DNA of 64,000 nt from Melolontha melolontha (Eukaryota > Arthropoda > Insecta > Coleoptera > Scarabaeidae): positions 54,051,763 through 54,115,762 of the forward strand of contig OW285239.1 of assembly GCA_935421215.2 (NCBI GenBank), written 5' to 3'. The position numbers were made by a program, and so were the translations under genes. This document shows positions 1 through 11,302 of this stretch, one piece after another (positions within the stretch are counted from its first letter, which is position 1; every line of letters starts with the position of its first letter). The notes beneath the pieces are model-generated. The model worked only from the letters and a program-made list of their open reading frames with translations. It ran no database searches and was not told where the DNA came from.

Positions 1-146
1 TTACCAACAACGGATTTAGAAATTGGATTTCTATTTGGATGCGTATCATTAAATAAATTACAAACGTCTTGTAAACTTCTGCGTCTATCTCCATAACCCA
101 ACATCATAAGTACTTCAATTCGTTCATGTTCACTTACACTCGCCAT
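1..146 (-). pseudogene. N-terminus of DD41D-type mariner transposase (cut by window edge)
   Basis: The minus strand reads from an ATG at 144-146 down to the window edge without a stop, about 48 residues. It starts MASVSEHERIEVLMMLGYGD and continues with LCNLFND-like and HPNR.PIS spacing. This matches residue for residue the helix-turn-helix start of the better preserved transposase at 58592 (MAHLSEREKIEIL, then HPDRPPITRSTV). The role in this family is DNA binding to the element's terminal repeats. The rest lies outside the window, so intactness cannot be judged. The fragment shares its terminal repeat type with the element near 41.2 kb. Confidence 0.7.
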
Positions 147-588
147 TGTTAATATTAACAGCAACAAATTGCACAAATGAATTATATCTGTCAAAGATTT
201 GACGTACACAATAACCACTGATAAAATTATGTCGCTCAAGTTTGTTTATCGCTACGCTTCTGTCTATCTGCGATGTACCGAACATCTGTTAAACACATGA
301 ATAGGCCTTTTCTTATAAAAAAGTTATTAAAATGAATTTTAAAAAAACAAAAATATTATTGTAAAGAGAAAAAAATTCTCTATCGAATGGTAGAGTAAAA
401 TTCACCAGTTCCCATTAAAAAACTGCGCGGACAGGCGTAGTTAAAAAACAATTGAATAAAAAAAAAAATAAATATTCTAAAATGTAGATCAAAATATCCT
501 AACAAACTTTTATATAGAACATAATTCCCTAAAATGAATGTTAACGACAATAAATCGCCGTCTCCATACTTTTAACTAACCCTGTGTA
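147..588 (-). mobile_element. 5' untranslated part and terminal repeat of the DD41D-type element
   Basis: Non-coding AT-rich DNA upstream of the transposase start at 146. It ends at 564-588 with a terminal inverted repeat reading CCATAC..TAACCCTGTGTA. The same kind of end closes the related element at 41180-41203 (CCATACG..CTAACCCTGTA). The element end abuts a (TA)n tract, as expected for a TA-targeting mariner. Confidence 0.55.
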
Positions 589-600
589 TATATATATATG

Positions 601-656
<56 letters not shown>
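589..656. repeat. (TA)n microsatellite
   Basis: About 65 bp of almost pure TA with two interspersed G positions. It lies between the end of one mariner-type element and the start of the next; both insert at TA. Confidence 0.95.
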
Positions 657-658
<2 letters not shown>

Positions 659-2391
659 AGCTGTCCCGTATCGCTATGTTCAAATTTTAGGAGTGTAAAG
701 TAGACTTGATTTCAAGTAACAAAAACGCAAAACTTGTATTCCATTTTTATTCGTTTCAAAGTTACAAATCTATAAATGTGATTGTCAGATCATGAAAAAA
801 AATGTAATGTAATCCTAAAGTCAATAAAAACGGATTTTATTAAAAAAGTTCAATTAATAATATTTTCGAAATGTCCACCTCCTTGTTGAATGCAGGCTTG
901 TGCCCGTAAGCCAACAGAAGAAGTACTTATCCGAATTTCATACTTGTTTTGTCGAATTTACTCGGCAGCCAGGTGAATACGATCCAACAACTCTTCCCTT
1001 GTGTTCGAAACTTGCGCATAGACTAAATATTTCATGTACTCCCATAAATAAAAGTCAAGAGGATTAAGATCGGGTGATCTGGGTGAACATGCAACACGAC
1101 CCCATCGACCAATCCATCTTGGATAATTCACGTTAACCCAATTTCGGACAGCAAATTCCGAAATGCGTGGATGCCCCATTCATGTGAAGCCACATGTCTC
1201 ATCGAACATTAAGTGGGACATTCTCCAAAAGACCTGGCAGTTCGTCAATAAGAAATTGAAGGTAATTGTCCGCACTTAACCTATCAGGAAGAACGGCAGG
1301 ACCAATAAACAAATCATCGATTAGGGCCGCCCAAACGTTAATAGAAAATTCATGTTGAAATTTAGATGGGCGTATAGCTTTGGGATTTTCTGATGACCAC
1401 CTGTGCAGGTTTCTCAGATTTATAACACCACTTCTCGTGAACGTAGATTCATCTGTCCAGAGGACTGTTCTGAAGAAATTAAAATGAATCCGTGACTGTC
1501 TTAATATCCAGGTAGAATAAACTAGACGAGCATAGTGGTCTACCTCAAGCAAAGCGTGTCCCCTGCAATAGTGATATGGATATAAGCCCTCACGTTTTAA
1601 AATTCGCCAAACTCGTTCGTGACCTAGAGATTCGACGTACACTGAGAGTTGGATACCTTGTAACAATAGCTACTGCTTCTTGCTCTACGTCTGCTGGCAA
1701 ATTTACTCTTCGATCGAAAAGATAATCACGAAGTCCGCATTCCCGAAATTGTCTGTGTACTTCCAGAAACGTTCTGTAATGAGGAATGCGCCTATCGGAA
1801 AACCGATGTCGGTGTTCAATAACTGCTTGACGTGCACTGCCGTTACAGTAGCCATACAAAATGCATGTCCGCGTGCTCTTGAGAAGAAAATCGGTAAGGC
1901 ATTTTGAATAAATAAAACATGTCCACTAATAAGCTGTTGTATGAACTGAAAGGTAATGTAATCCTTTATTAAAAAATGGAACGTTAATAGTCTTCTGAAC
2001 ATTTGTTTATTGTATGATATTCATGGTTCAGCACTTACGAAATAAGTAAGAACCTTCTATATCATAAATCAATTTCCAGCACTCTTTTTTGTAGATCTCC
2101 AAAAAATTACTGTTTGCACTACGACGCGTGTTTATTTATTTTAGGATAACATTTATTATGCGACGTTAACAATCACAGGCCTGTTGTTAAATCGTATAAC
2201 TTTTTTAAAATAAAATCAATTTGTATTGACTTTAGGATTACATTTTTTTTAATGTTCTAACAATCACTTTCATAGATCTGTAATTTTGAAACAAATAAAA
2301 ATGGATATACAAGTTTTGCGTTTTTGTTACTTGAAATGAAGTCTACTTTACACACCTAAAATTTGAACATAACGATACGGGACAGCGTGTA
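655..2391 (-). mobile_element. Tc1/mariner-like DNA transposon, copy 1
   Basis: Both ends carry long inverted repeats starting TACAAGCTGTCCCGTATCG at 655 and ending CGATACGGGACAGCGTGTA at 2391. The match runs inward for roughly 120 bp and includes a GTAACAAAAACGCAAAACTTG-type stretch. TA forms the target duplication on both sides. The transposase is on the minus strand and broken. A second copy in the opposite orientation lies at 26172-27590; the two differ by many substitutions and by an internal deletion in the second. Confidence 0.9.
958..1902 (-). pseudogene. Tc1/mariner-like DDE transposase, copy 1 (frameshifted)
   Basis: A decayed DDE transposase, the enzyme that cuts and joins the element's ends. 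The likely ATG is at 1900-1902 (MPYRFSSQE). An N-terminal winged-helix-type region follows (YCNGSARQAVIE.RHRF, then the RECGLRDYLFDR segment). The first catalytic aspartate is seen in LWTDEST. A stop codon (TGA) lies just before the DMW motif. The second catalytic aspartate is replaced by asparagine (HMNGAS). An extra T then shifts the frame into RWIG..SPDLNPLDFYLW with the third aspartate. Another frameshift lies near 1625 and a small deletion near 1855. Compared with copy 2 it keeps the middle of the gene but cannot be active. Confidence 0.85.
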
Positions 2392-2899
2392 TATGTATGT
2401 ATCGCAATTATAAATAAATTTTATATTAGAGACTGAGTGGAATTTATTTTTAAATTTATCGTTACATTTCTTTTTTTGTCTATTCTATCTTATTTCGTTG
2501 AGCTAAATGGAATATTATCAGACGTATGTGGTGTGGCAGTCTCTATAATGGCTTTTGCAATTATCGACCTAAATTGTGTTAGCAGTAATTAATTTTCAAA
2601 ATAAACGACCAACTGATTGCATTCTGTCGTAATTTTGTGTGGAATAATTTCGGAAAACTTTGTTCCATATAATTGACGACAAACACGTGCTCGAAATGGG
2701 TTGTCTTAAGATTGGCCTTAATATAATGAAGCACAATATTTTAGTACTGTAACCTATTATATTTTGTAACTACGTTTTCCATTACCAGCAATATATTTTT
2801 GTGTTCGAAAATTTTCCAAATTTTTTTTTCATATTTCCCTTGTTACGAAGAACGCTAGTTTGGTTTGGTTGTGTACTTTACCACGTGGGAGCGCCAAAT
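2392..2899. other. AT-rich DNA beside an LTR, with a primer-binding-like site
   Basis: No open reading frame of note. At 2881-2897, directly next to the LTR that starts at 2900, the minus strand reads TTGGCGCTCCCACGTGG. This has the position and GC-rich look of a tRNA primer-binding site 2 bp inside a 5' LTR. The DNA between 2392 and 2880 could be the start of the internal region of that retrotransposon, but no gag or pol is visible. The tRNA cannot be assigned with certainty. Confidence 0.4.
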
Positions 2900-4020
2900 T
2901 GTTACAAGATGGACGGTTGTGGCTCGTGTTGATACATTCCAGGCTAGCTGTAGCGTCCTAACAATAATATAAATGATTTAAAATAATAAATGGTGTGATG
3001 ATGATGTATCAAAGGCCCAGCACGTGTATAATATGCCGAAATAAATATATTACAACTTATTAAATAAAATAAAACAACGACGTTGTCTTTAAAGTGTATT
3101 TAATATTTACATAAAAAATAAGTTACGATTTGAAATGCATTAAACTGATTAAATAAAAACAATATGTACAAGTACGAGGAATAAGTAATTAATAATTACA
3201 CACAATAAATACACATTTAGAAGAAGTTAATTATATTTAATTAATGTAAATATAAGTAAAAGAATAATATATGGATCAATCAATACAGAAATTATCTGTG
3301 TTACAAGCATGTCGCGATCGGACATGTGCAAATCAAGACAGGAGGGAACTTGAATGTTTGAACAGCACTTCTTGAGAGACGTGTATCTCACGGAAGTCGG
3401 AAACCAAAAAGAACGTTTTGTGTAGTAGAGAACTGATTGTTGGAAAAGGTAGGTTTTTATGACCCAGCTTAAGGAGGGTAAATCAATGGCATCGAACTTA
3501 AGAATTACCTACTAATCAAAGACGCGATCTAAAGAGTTAGGATGTCGATGAAATAAATATCGTTAAAACTTTCCTTGCGAAAAAAGCATTAAAATGATAT
3601 CAAACATGATATAATTTAGACGAACTTCACGATAGTGATTTAAATGTGACTATCGAAATATTTCAATGTTAATACAGGCTCTATATAATTTCGACATGTA
3701 AAGAAAGCAGCTCGATTATAAATCAACTTACTAATTAATGAAAAATAATTAAAAGAGAAGTTGTACGTAATTAATTAATAAATAAATCAAAACGAAATGT
3801 ATATAATAGGAATTCAAAACGAACGTTGGTTACTTGAGTCAGTCCAGGTAGATTTCGAAGCCTTGAATGGCTAGCACAATAACAAAAGAAAGGCTTTCTC
3901 TTTGCAGAAACGAATACACAGAAACTGGCTAGAAGTTAATATTTTATATTCCATATATTTGTGAAAAAATATAATTTAAAAATAGAATTAAAGCATCCCT
4001 AATATATACGCAGTGTAATA
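2900..4020 (-). repeat. Ty3/gypsy-type long terminal repeat, copy A
   Basis: A 1121-bp repeat with no coding capacity. On the minus strand it starts TATTAC..GCGTATA and ends ..GTAACA, the TG..CA style ends of an LTR with one mutated terminal base. It aligns with the split copy at 8491-11196. Shared landmarks are AGGCCCAGCACGTG near 3013, the AATAAAACAACGACGTTGTC stretch near 3070, AACAAAAGAAAGGCTTTCTC near 3882 and the terminal ATACGCAGTGTAATA. A primer-binding-like site follows its 3' end, so it may be a 5' LTR rather than a solo LTR. Confidence 0.7.
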
Positions 4021-4040
4021 CTATCTATCTGAGCTTTACT

Positions 4041-4392
4041 GTGTTCAGCTTGACAGTGTACGGTAGTACATTAGTAAAGAGAAACCAGGTAATCTTCCAT
4101 CAAGATAACCCAAAACCTTATACTGCAGTTCGGACTCAAAAAAAAATTTTGAAGATTGGATGGAATATTCTTTCGCACCCAGCGTATAGTTTTGATATTG
4201 CGCCTTCAAAGTACCATATGTTTCGTTCGATAGAACACTTTCTTAATGACAGAAACTTCAAGAAATACAAATAGCATCCCAAGAATTTTTTAATTCCAAA
4301 GAAGTTAGCTGGTATCGTCGTGAAATATAACTGATTGCAGGAAGATGGCAAAGGGCCACTAATGCAAATGGCAATTTTTCTGAACAACCATA
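4041..4392 (+). pseudogene. mariner transposase C-terminal fragment
   Basis: This encodes the last third of a mariner transposase. QVIFHQDNPKPYTA holds the second catalytic aspartate. LSHPAYSFDIAPSKYHMFRS follows, where the third catalytic aspartate of the usual PSDYH is replaced by lysine. Then comes the FLNDRNF segment, a stop, and an in-register tail resembling SWYRREI and RWQRATNANG. There is no N-terminus and no recognisable terminal repeat. It is a dead, 5'-deleted relic beside the LTR. Confidence 0.75.
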
Positions 4393-4529
4393 AAATTCAC
4401 TATTTTACTTACAATAGCTAATGAACAAGATATGTTATATCTGGCTTGTAGACTCCCAGTAGTTGTCCATTCAGGGTTGCAATGACTGAAGCAACACTGA
4501 AACTGTTTTAATGCAGCAGCGGTGGTAGC

Positions 4530-4590
4530 AGCCCTGAAGATGTCCCTTAAAACAGTAGACCAAACGTCAGCCAAGAAGGATGGAATTCTA
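4530..4590 (+). repeat. decayed PLE terminal motif (hammerhead-like)
   Basis: The stretch CCCTGAAGATGTCCCTTAAA followed by CAGTAGACCAAACGTC matches, with a few changes, the better kept motif at 17211-17256 (CCCTGAAGATGTCTCTTGAA, then CAGTGGACGAAACGTTGG). The CTGAAGA ... GAAAC arrangement is that of a hammerhead core, but here GAAAC has become CAAAC. I take it as the remnant of a Penelope-like terminal repeat. Confidence 0.45.
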
Positions 4591-4599
4591 AGAACACGG

Positions 4600-5280
4600 T
4601 TCTAGCCCTGAATCTCAGAAGCAAACAAGAATGTATTAGAGTCAGAAACATCTTGAAGTGGAACATCTACTACATATTAGTTCGTATGTCATCGTGTTAT
4701 GTGTACACATATTGACATAGAAAATACTTCAACAAAATTCAATTAAATTATTATAACATTATCTACATTACATAACAACAATTTGTGTAAACACGACGAC
4801 AAACAGCATATATAGAGCTTCATTTTTCACTTCTAAAAATGAATAATTCTATATAATACAAAAGTATTTTTAATAATATAAAATATTATTAAAAATCCGG
4901 GTGTGAAGAACACAATACAAGTTCATATATGTATTTGTGAAAGTATCTTCTCCAGAGACGTAAAAACGTATTTCATCTTTCTACATGATTACCGGTACGC
5001 CCCTGCTGGAGAAGAGACACATTCACAAAAACAACAACTTCGATAAGTGTTTCCATTAGAGAGTAACAACTGTACTTGTAGAAACTGTATTACGGTGTCT
5101 TTACTTTTAACGGACGAACTGCATGCGTATATAACAAAATAATTTGAAAGATACTTTAGTAGGTAAAACCTCACTAATTTTGTATAATACAAAAGTATTT
5201 TTGTTTTACCTACTCAAGTATGTTTCAAATTATTTGGAATAATTCTGTCATTTACGCAATATATAACCACTCACGATTTT
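4600..5280. other. AT-rich DNA with short inverted repeats
   Basis: No gene seen. An imperfect inverted repeat of about 38 bp lies at 5136-5176 and 5203-5240 (AATAATTTGAAAGATAC ... GTATGTTTCAAATTATT, with GTAGGTAAAAC and GTTTTACCTAC inside). A shorter hairpin lies around 4855-4895. They may be the remains of a small foldback element; origin unknown. Confidence 0.5.
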
Positions 5281-6560
5281 GTTTAATCTCTGTCTTTCAA
5301 CGTGTAATTTTCCGGACTGTTGGAAAGTATCTAAAATTATTCTTATACATAAAAAAGATTATAGTTGTCTATTAAATAATTATCGTTTTATAGCAATAAT
5401 AGATAATTTCGCTAAAGTATTCGAAAGATATCTTTATTAGCAGCATTATATATTATCGCAATTTCGGCAAAACCTATCTAACGATCAGCAAGGTTTCGTT
5501 AACAAGCGATCTACCGTCACAAGCTTGTCTGTTCTTACTTAATACTTGTTAGAATATCTGGATGATAATGAGCAAGTTGATATCGTCTATACTGACTTTT
5601 CTAAAGCCCTAGATCATTTAGATCATGAGATACTTTTAATTAAATTCGACTTAATTGATTTTACCGCGGCTTTAGCCTCACTGTTTCGAACTTACTTATG
5701 GGACAGAACTCTATGTATGTTTATTATAATGGTCACCGATCAAAATGCTCTTCGCCGACTCCAAGGGTGCCTCAAAGAAGCAACCTTGGTCCGTTATTTT
5801 TTCTAATTTATATTAATGATTTGTGCGATATACTTGACTGCCATAAATTACTTTTTGCTGACGACCTGAAGTTGTACCAAAGGATCAATAGTGAAGGTGA
5901 TTGCATCTTTCTTCAGAAACAGATAGATGTGCTTAATTCCTAGTGTATTGCCAATAAGTTAGATACGAATGTGTGTAAGTTCAATGTCTTAACCTATACT
6001 CGCAAGAACACACCGTATATATTTAACTATCGTTATAATGACCCTCATTTAATCCATTGATTGCACTTCTATTAAAGACTTAGGTATCACATTTGATACC
6101 AGACTTTCGTTTTCTGAGCATATCTTACAAACAGTTTCCTCTTCACTCAAGACCCTGGGTTTTATTATACGGAACTCATAAAATTTCTCTTCTATGGACG
6201 CTATGGTCCTGTTTTATTTTACCTTTGTACGGCCCAAGTTTTAGTATTCATCTTTAATATGGTCACCTATGTACACAAGATACATTGATTTGCTGGAATC
6301 AGTTCAGCGAAAATTTTTAAAATTATTATTATTAAATTTTAAACATACTGAATCTTATCCACCTCAGGGTATTAACCATATCGCATTACTAGACACTTAT
6401 CGGTTTGATTCCTCGGAGAACCGTAGGCGTCAAAATTATGTTAAATTTTTATATAATCTGCTTGACAATAGTATAGAAGTATAGATGCAAACAACATTAA
6501 ATTTCTAGTTCCACAGTATAATAGCCGATTATGCAGCACATTCTAATATTCCATGGCAAG
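5281..6560 (+). pseudogene. jockey-type LINE reverse transcriptase (degenerate)
   Basis: A non-LTR retrotransposon reverse transcriptase broken by several stops and frameshifts. In order I see CWKVSKIILIHKKD and NNYRFIAI (palm start), QQGFVNKRST, VDIVYTDFSKALDHLDHE (first catalytic aspartate), then after a frameshift VPQRSNLGPLFFLIYINDL (normally PQGSxLGPLLF) and LLFADDLKLY (FADD catalytic pair). The thumb region follows to about 6480. The endonuclease domain is absent, so the copy is 5'-truncated, as is usual for LINEs. The simple (ATT)n tail starts about 350 bp downstream. Confidence 0.85.
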
Positions 6561-6905
6561 AACTAATATTTTGATGAAGTCACGAATATATCGTGTGTGT
6601 TATTTATTTAATTGCTTCGCAGCCGCACATAGTGAATATTGAAATCTCTTTGTTTTATTGTATAAGGCTGGTAACATCACATATTTATTATAATTATTTC
6701 GTGTATTTCTTTTGTTTATCTTTCATAATCTTTTATATTATTATCATTTATTTATTTTTTATAGACTTTTTAGAATATAAAAATATTATTATTAGTTAGA
6801 ATTATTGTTTATTTTGTGTAAGTTTATTGTATAGATGATTCAACATTTTTGCTTGATATTCGTTTTTGTCCTGCAATTGGATATATGTGTATCTTTTGGG
6901 CAATA
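6561..6905 (+). other. 3' region of the LINE
   Basis: AT-rich DNA between the reverse transcriptase remnant and the (ATT)n tail. It includes fragments that may be the end of the LINE protein and its 3' UTR, ending in GGGCAATAAATAAATTATTA. Confidence 0.45.
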
Positions 6906-8007
<1,102 letters not shown>

Positions 8008-8635
8008 ACTGTGTGTGTTGCTGGACAGGTGTCCTCAATAGGAAAAACATTTTTATTGTAGATTTATGAAAAAAAAATCTTTAATAAAGTTTTTGCTTGA
8101 GTGAAGATACACAAATAACACCAGACTTTTAAAATAAATTTTATAGTTATGCATAAAATAGTTGTTTTCTGCAAATTTTTGAGTAACATTTTTGTTACTC
8201 AAAGTCCTTAGTTGTGCTAATATCTAGTTACATTGAACGTAATGCATCTCACATCGTGCAAGGTATGTGTTAGGTGAACTACTTGAACTACTGTCATGCA
8301 GTATTAAATTGTCAAAACGCGTTTACAAAAAGGAAACATTTTTTTATTATGGAAGTATGAAAAAGATTATTCTTTATTAAAGTTTTTGGTTAATATACAA
8401 ATAAGTACAACAAGTTCTTATTAGTATTTTTTTAAGCATAATCCTTTTAAAATATATAATTGTTTCAGCCTTTACTTGATGAAATTCCATTATTACAAAC
8501 GGCGGCTTGTGCTGGATATCGGGATGTGGATGTGCCGTGCTAATAATAATGAAATTATTCTAAGATAAATAAAATTATTAGTGGTGCTGGTGAAGTTTCT
8601 TCAAAGGTCCAGCACGTGCGTGATGATTGTTAATT

Positions 8636-8636
<1 letters not shown>

Positions 8637-8676
<40 letters not shown>
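8637..8676. repeat. (AT)n microsatellite
   Basis: Forty bp of AT inside LTR copy B. It borders the one-sided tail of the palindrome that follows. Confidence 0.95.
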
Positions 8677-8680
<4 letters not shown>

Positions 8681-8938
8681 ACTTCGTGACCTTGGTATGA
8701 TATGGTAAACCTAATCAGTAGGCGATTAAAGGTCTGTATATTACTTCAAAATATATGTATTTAAAAAACTCTACATGTTTCGGCTGTATACGCCTTTTTC
8801 AAGAGAATACAAAATATGAATGATTCATATTTTGTATTCTCTTGAAAAAGGCGTATACAGCCGAAACATGTAGAGTTTTTTAAATACATATATTTTGAAG
8901 TAATATACAGACCTTTAATCGCCTACTGATTAGGTTTA

Positions 8939-8940
<2 letters not shown>
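8675..8940. mobile_element. PLE-type palindrome with 118-bp arms
   Basis: The arms 8704-8821 and 8823-8940 are perfect or nearly perfect reverse complements around one central base. The right arm contains TTGAAAAAGGCGTATACAGC followed by CGAAACATGTAG, a hammerhead-like GGC..GCC-GAAAC hairpin of the kind found in Penelope-like terminal repeats. A tail of about 30 bp (ACTTCGTGACCTTGGTATGA..) is present on the left only. The same outer sequence bounds the palindrome at 52442-54212, and a diverged version bounds 54337-54790. (TA)n lies on both sides. No coding capacity. Confidence 0.75.

Positions 8941-8987
<47 letters not shown>
8941..8987. repeat. (TA)n microsatellite
   Basis: Separates the palindrome from the 302-bp tandem array. 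Confidence 0.95.
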
Positions 8988-8989
<2 letters not shown>

Positions 8990-9275
8990 GTAAAAAACAG
9001 TGAAATATCGATATATGCACATTCCGCGCAGATAAGTTTTTCACAAAATTTTTCATTTCTACTGACAACTTGTACAGTTGATGTCGCGGCTTGTTGCGTC
9101 TACAATCTAGGGCAAAAGTGATTTGCCGAATTGTAGAATTAAATGCAACAAATTATAGCGACAATCGCATGTAAAATGAGATTTAATAATTATTAATTCT
9201 CATACACATGAAGTTCATTACAGTTCGTATATATACACGTAGTATAGAAGTGAATAACATGTCTGTCTTCGGTAA

Positions 9276-9322
9276 GGTGCACTGATGATCTGTAAAAAAC
9301 AGTGAAATATCGATATATGCAC
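9276..9322 (+). ncRNA. hammerhead ribozyme, type I, unit junction 1
   Basis: All parts are visible in order: stem I strand GGUGCA, box CUGAUGA, stem II (CUGU, loop AAAAA, ACAG), box GAAA, short stem III (AUA, loop UCGA, UAU), cleavage base A, and the closing stem I strand UGCAC, which pairs with GUGCA. Self-cleavage would fall after the A at about 9317 and release 302-nt monomers. Fold drawn by eye. Confidence 0.85.
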
Positions 9323-9577
9323 ATTCCGCGCAGATAAGTTTTTCACAAAATTTTTCATTTGTACTGACAACTTGTACAGTTGATGTCGCGGCTTGTTGCG
9401 TCTACAATCTAGGGCAAAAGTGATTTGCCGAATTGTAGAATTAAATGCAACAAATTATAGCGACAATCGCATGTAAAATGAGATTTAATAATTATTAATT
9501 CTCATACACATGAAGTTCATTACAGTTCGTATATATACACGTAGTATAGAAGTGAATAACATGTCTGTCTTCGGTAA

Positions 9578-9624
9578 GGTGCACTGATGATCTGTAAAAA
9601 ACAGTGAAATATCGATATATGCAC
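9578..9624 (+). ncRNA. hammerhead ribozyme, unit junction 2
   Basis: Same sequence and fold as the motif one unit upstream; all core bases kept. Confidence 0.85.
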
Positions 9625-9879
9625 ATTCCGCGCAGATAAGTTTTTCACAAAATTTTTCATTTGTACTGACAACTTGTACAGTTGATGTCGCGGCTTGTTG
9701 CGTCTACAATCTAGGGCAAAAGTGATTTGCCGAATTGTAGAATTAAATGCAACAAATTATAGCGACAATCGCATGTAAAATGAGATTTAATAATTATTAA
9801 TTCTCATACACATGAAGTTCATTACAGTTCGTATATATACACGTAGTATAGAAGTGAATAACATGTCTGTCTTCGGTAA

Positions 9880-9926
9880 GGTGCACTGATGATCTGTAAA
9901 AAACAGTGAAATATCGATAAATGCAC
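9880..9926 (+). ncRNA. hammerhead ribozyme, unit junction 3 (one core-pair change)
   Basis: Same as the other junctions, except that the stem III side reads CGATAAATGC instead of CGATATATGC. The changed base is the U that pairs with the last A of the GAAA box, so this copy may cleave poorly. Confidence 0.8.
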
Positions 9927-10181
9927 ATTCCGCGCAGATAAGTTTTTCACAAAATTTTTCATTTGTACTGACAACTTGTACAGTTGATGTCGCGGCTTGT
10001 TGCGTCTACAATCTAGGGCAAAAGTGATTTGCCGAATTGTAGAATTAAATGCAACAAATTATAGCGACAATCGCATGTAAAATGAGATTTAATAATTATT
10101 AATTCTCATACACATGAAGTTCATTACAGTTCGTATATATACACGTAGTATAGAAGTGAATAACATGTCTGTCTTCGGTAA

Positions 10182-10228
10182 GGTGCACTGATGATCTGTA
10201 AAAAACAGTGAAATATCGATATATGCAC
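10182..10228 (+). ncRNA. hammerhead ribozyme, unit junction 4
   Basis: Same sequence and fold as junctions 1 and 2. It lies at the start of the truncated fifth unit. Confidence 0.85.
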
Positions 10229-10258
10229 ATTCCGCGCAGATAAGTTTTTCACAAAATT

Positions 10259-10264
<6 letters not shown>

Positions 10265-10306
<42 letters not shown>

Positions 10307-10328
10307 GTATATATATATATATATATAA
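10265..10328. repeat. (AT)n microsatellite
   Basis: Ends the satellite array; LTR copy B resumes immediately after. Confidence 0.95.
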
Positions 10329-11262
10329 CTTACTTACTAAATAAATAAAACACATAAGCGTTGTCCTTAAAGTTTGTATTTATGTTTACACAAGAAAGAA
10401 ATGAAATTGGTGTATTCGAAAGTAATTAAAACAAAAATAATACATACACAAGGAGCGGTATTAAATATGTAATTGAAAATTAGGACACAATACTCTGAAG
10501 CGAACGTTTAATTGAGCAGTAAATTGAGGGTTAATTGAATACGATTAATATAAAATAATCTCTGTATCGAACAATACAGAGTTACCTTTGGTTGGCGGAG
10601 ATGGTCACGTGGCCTTCGCAGATATACCTGGTCAAGTATATGTAGAGCGATTCCTAGAAGCGAAAGACACCTGGCGACATCGTGGCGTGTACTTGGACAG
10701 TACGATGAGTAAGATCTGTGTGTTACGAGAGTTCTAACGAGAAGATATCTGATAGTTTTGTATCGAAAGAACACTGGTTTTGAAAACGGTCTGTTTTATG
10801 ACCTGTCGAAGAGAGGGGTCGATATCTTGAATTCTAATTAATTAAGAAGCGGGACCTGAAGAGGTGTTCTATCGATGGCATAAATAATATTAAAATATCG
10901 CTTGTGACTTAAGCTTTCTAATGATATGAAACACAACATATAAAATATGTATATAATTAAATTAAAACAATTTAAAATGAAATGTATATAGAAAGAAATT
11001 CCACAGTAATGTTAGGTCAGGTAGAAAACTAAGGGTCTCGTCGGTCAGGATATAACAAAAGAAATGCTTTCTCTTTGGATACGAATACATACAAGAAAAA
11101 TGTCTTAAGTTTAAATATTATTTTAAATCGAGATATTTAACGAAGAAATATATTATTTAAAAATAAATTATAATATTGTATACGCGGAGCGTAACACCAT
11201 TATAACTATTATTAGGATAAAATAAAACAAATTTTAATGAATCTCACTTTTTAATTAACACT

Positions 11263-11302
11263 GCAACGATCGTTTCGCTCCAACCTGAGCTTCATCAGAC
11301 AT
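11263..11302 (-). ncRNA. hammerhead motif in PLE left arm
   Basis: The minus strand shows stem I strand UGU, box CUGAUGA, stem II GCUC / GAGC with a 6-nt loop, box GAAA, stem III AC / GU with a GAUC loop, then U and GCA closing stem I. All core bases are intact. Short stem III is usual for PLE hammerheads. Confidence 0.7.

Larger units (their letters stand above)
8988..10264 (+). repeat. 302-bp tandem repeat, 4.2 copies, hammerhead-bearing satellite
   Basis: Units start with CTGTAAAAAACAGTGAAAT at 8988, 9290, 9592, 9894 and 10196, so the period is exactly 302 bp. The fifth unit breaks off at 10264 in (AT)n. Copies are almost identical: I see one T/C start difference (TTTCTACT against TTTGTACT) and one T to A change near 9918. 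Each complete junction forms a hammerhead ribozyme. Tandem monomers of 170-400 bp joined at type I hammerheads are the known form of animal retrozymes, non-autonomous elements that give circular RNAs. I infer that this array belongs to that class. No ORF is meaningful in it. Confidence 0.9.
8491..11196 (-). repeat. Ty3/gypsy-type LTR, copy B (solo, interrupted)
   Basis: This is the second copy of the LTR at 2900-4020. On the minus strand it starts TGTTACGCTCCGCGTATAC and ends GTAATA. It is flanked by the 4-bp duplication CCAT at 8487-8490 and 11197-11200, which fits a Ty3/gypsy insertion that became a solo LTR. About 1.7 kb of other DNA lies inside it at 8637-10328, exactly where copy A has only a short AT-rich stretch. 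Confidence 0.75.

Noticed and set aside
8988..10264. CRISPR-like array
   Set aside because: The whole 302-bp unit repeats without unique spacers; it is a satellite.
10089..10355. Frame of 88 codons with Tyr-Ile repeats
   Set aside because: Falls in the satellite and (AT)n tract.
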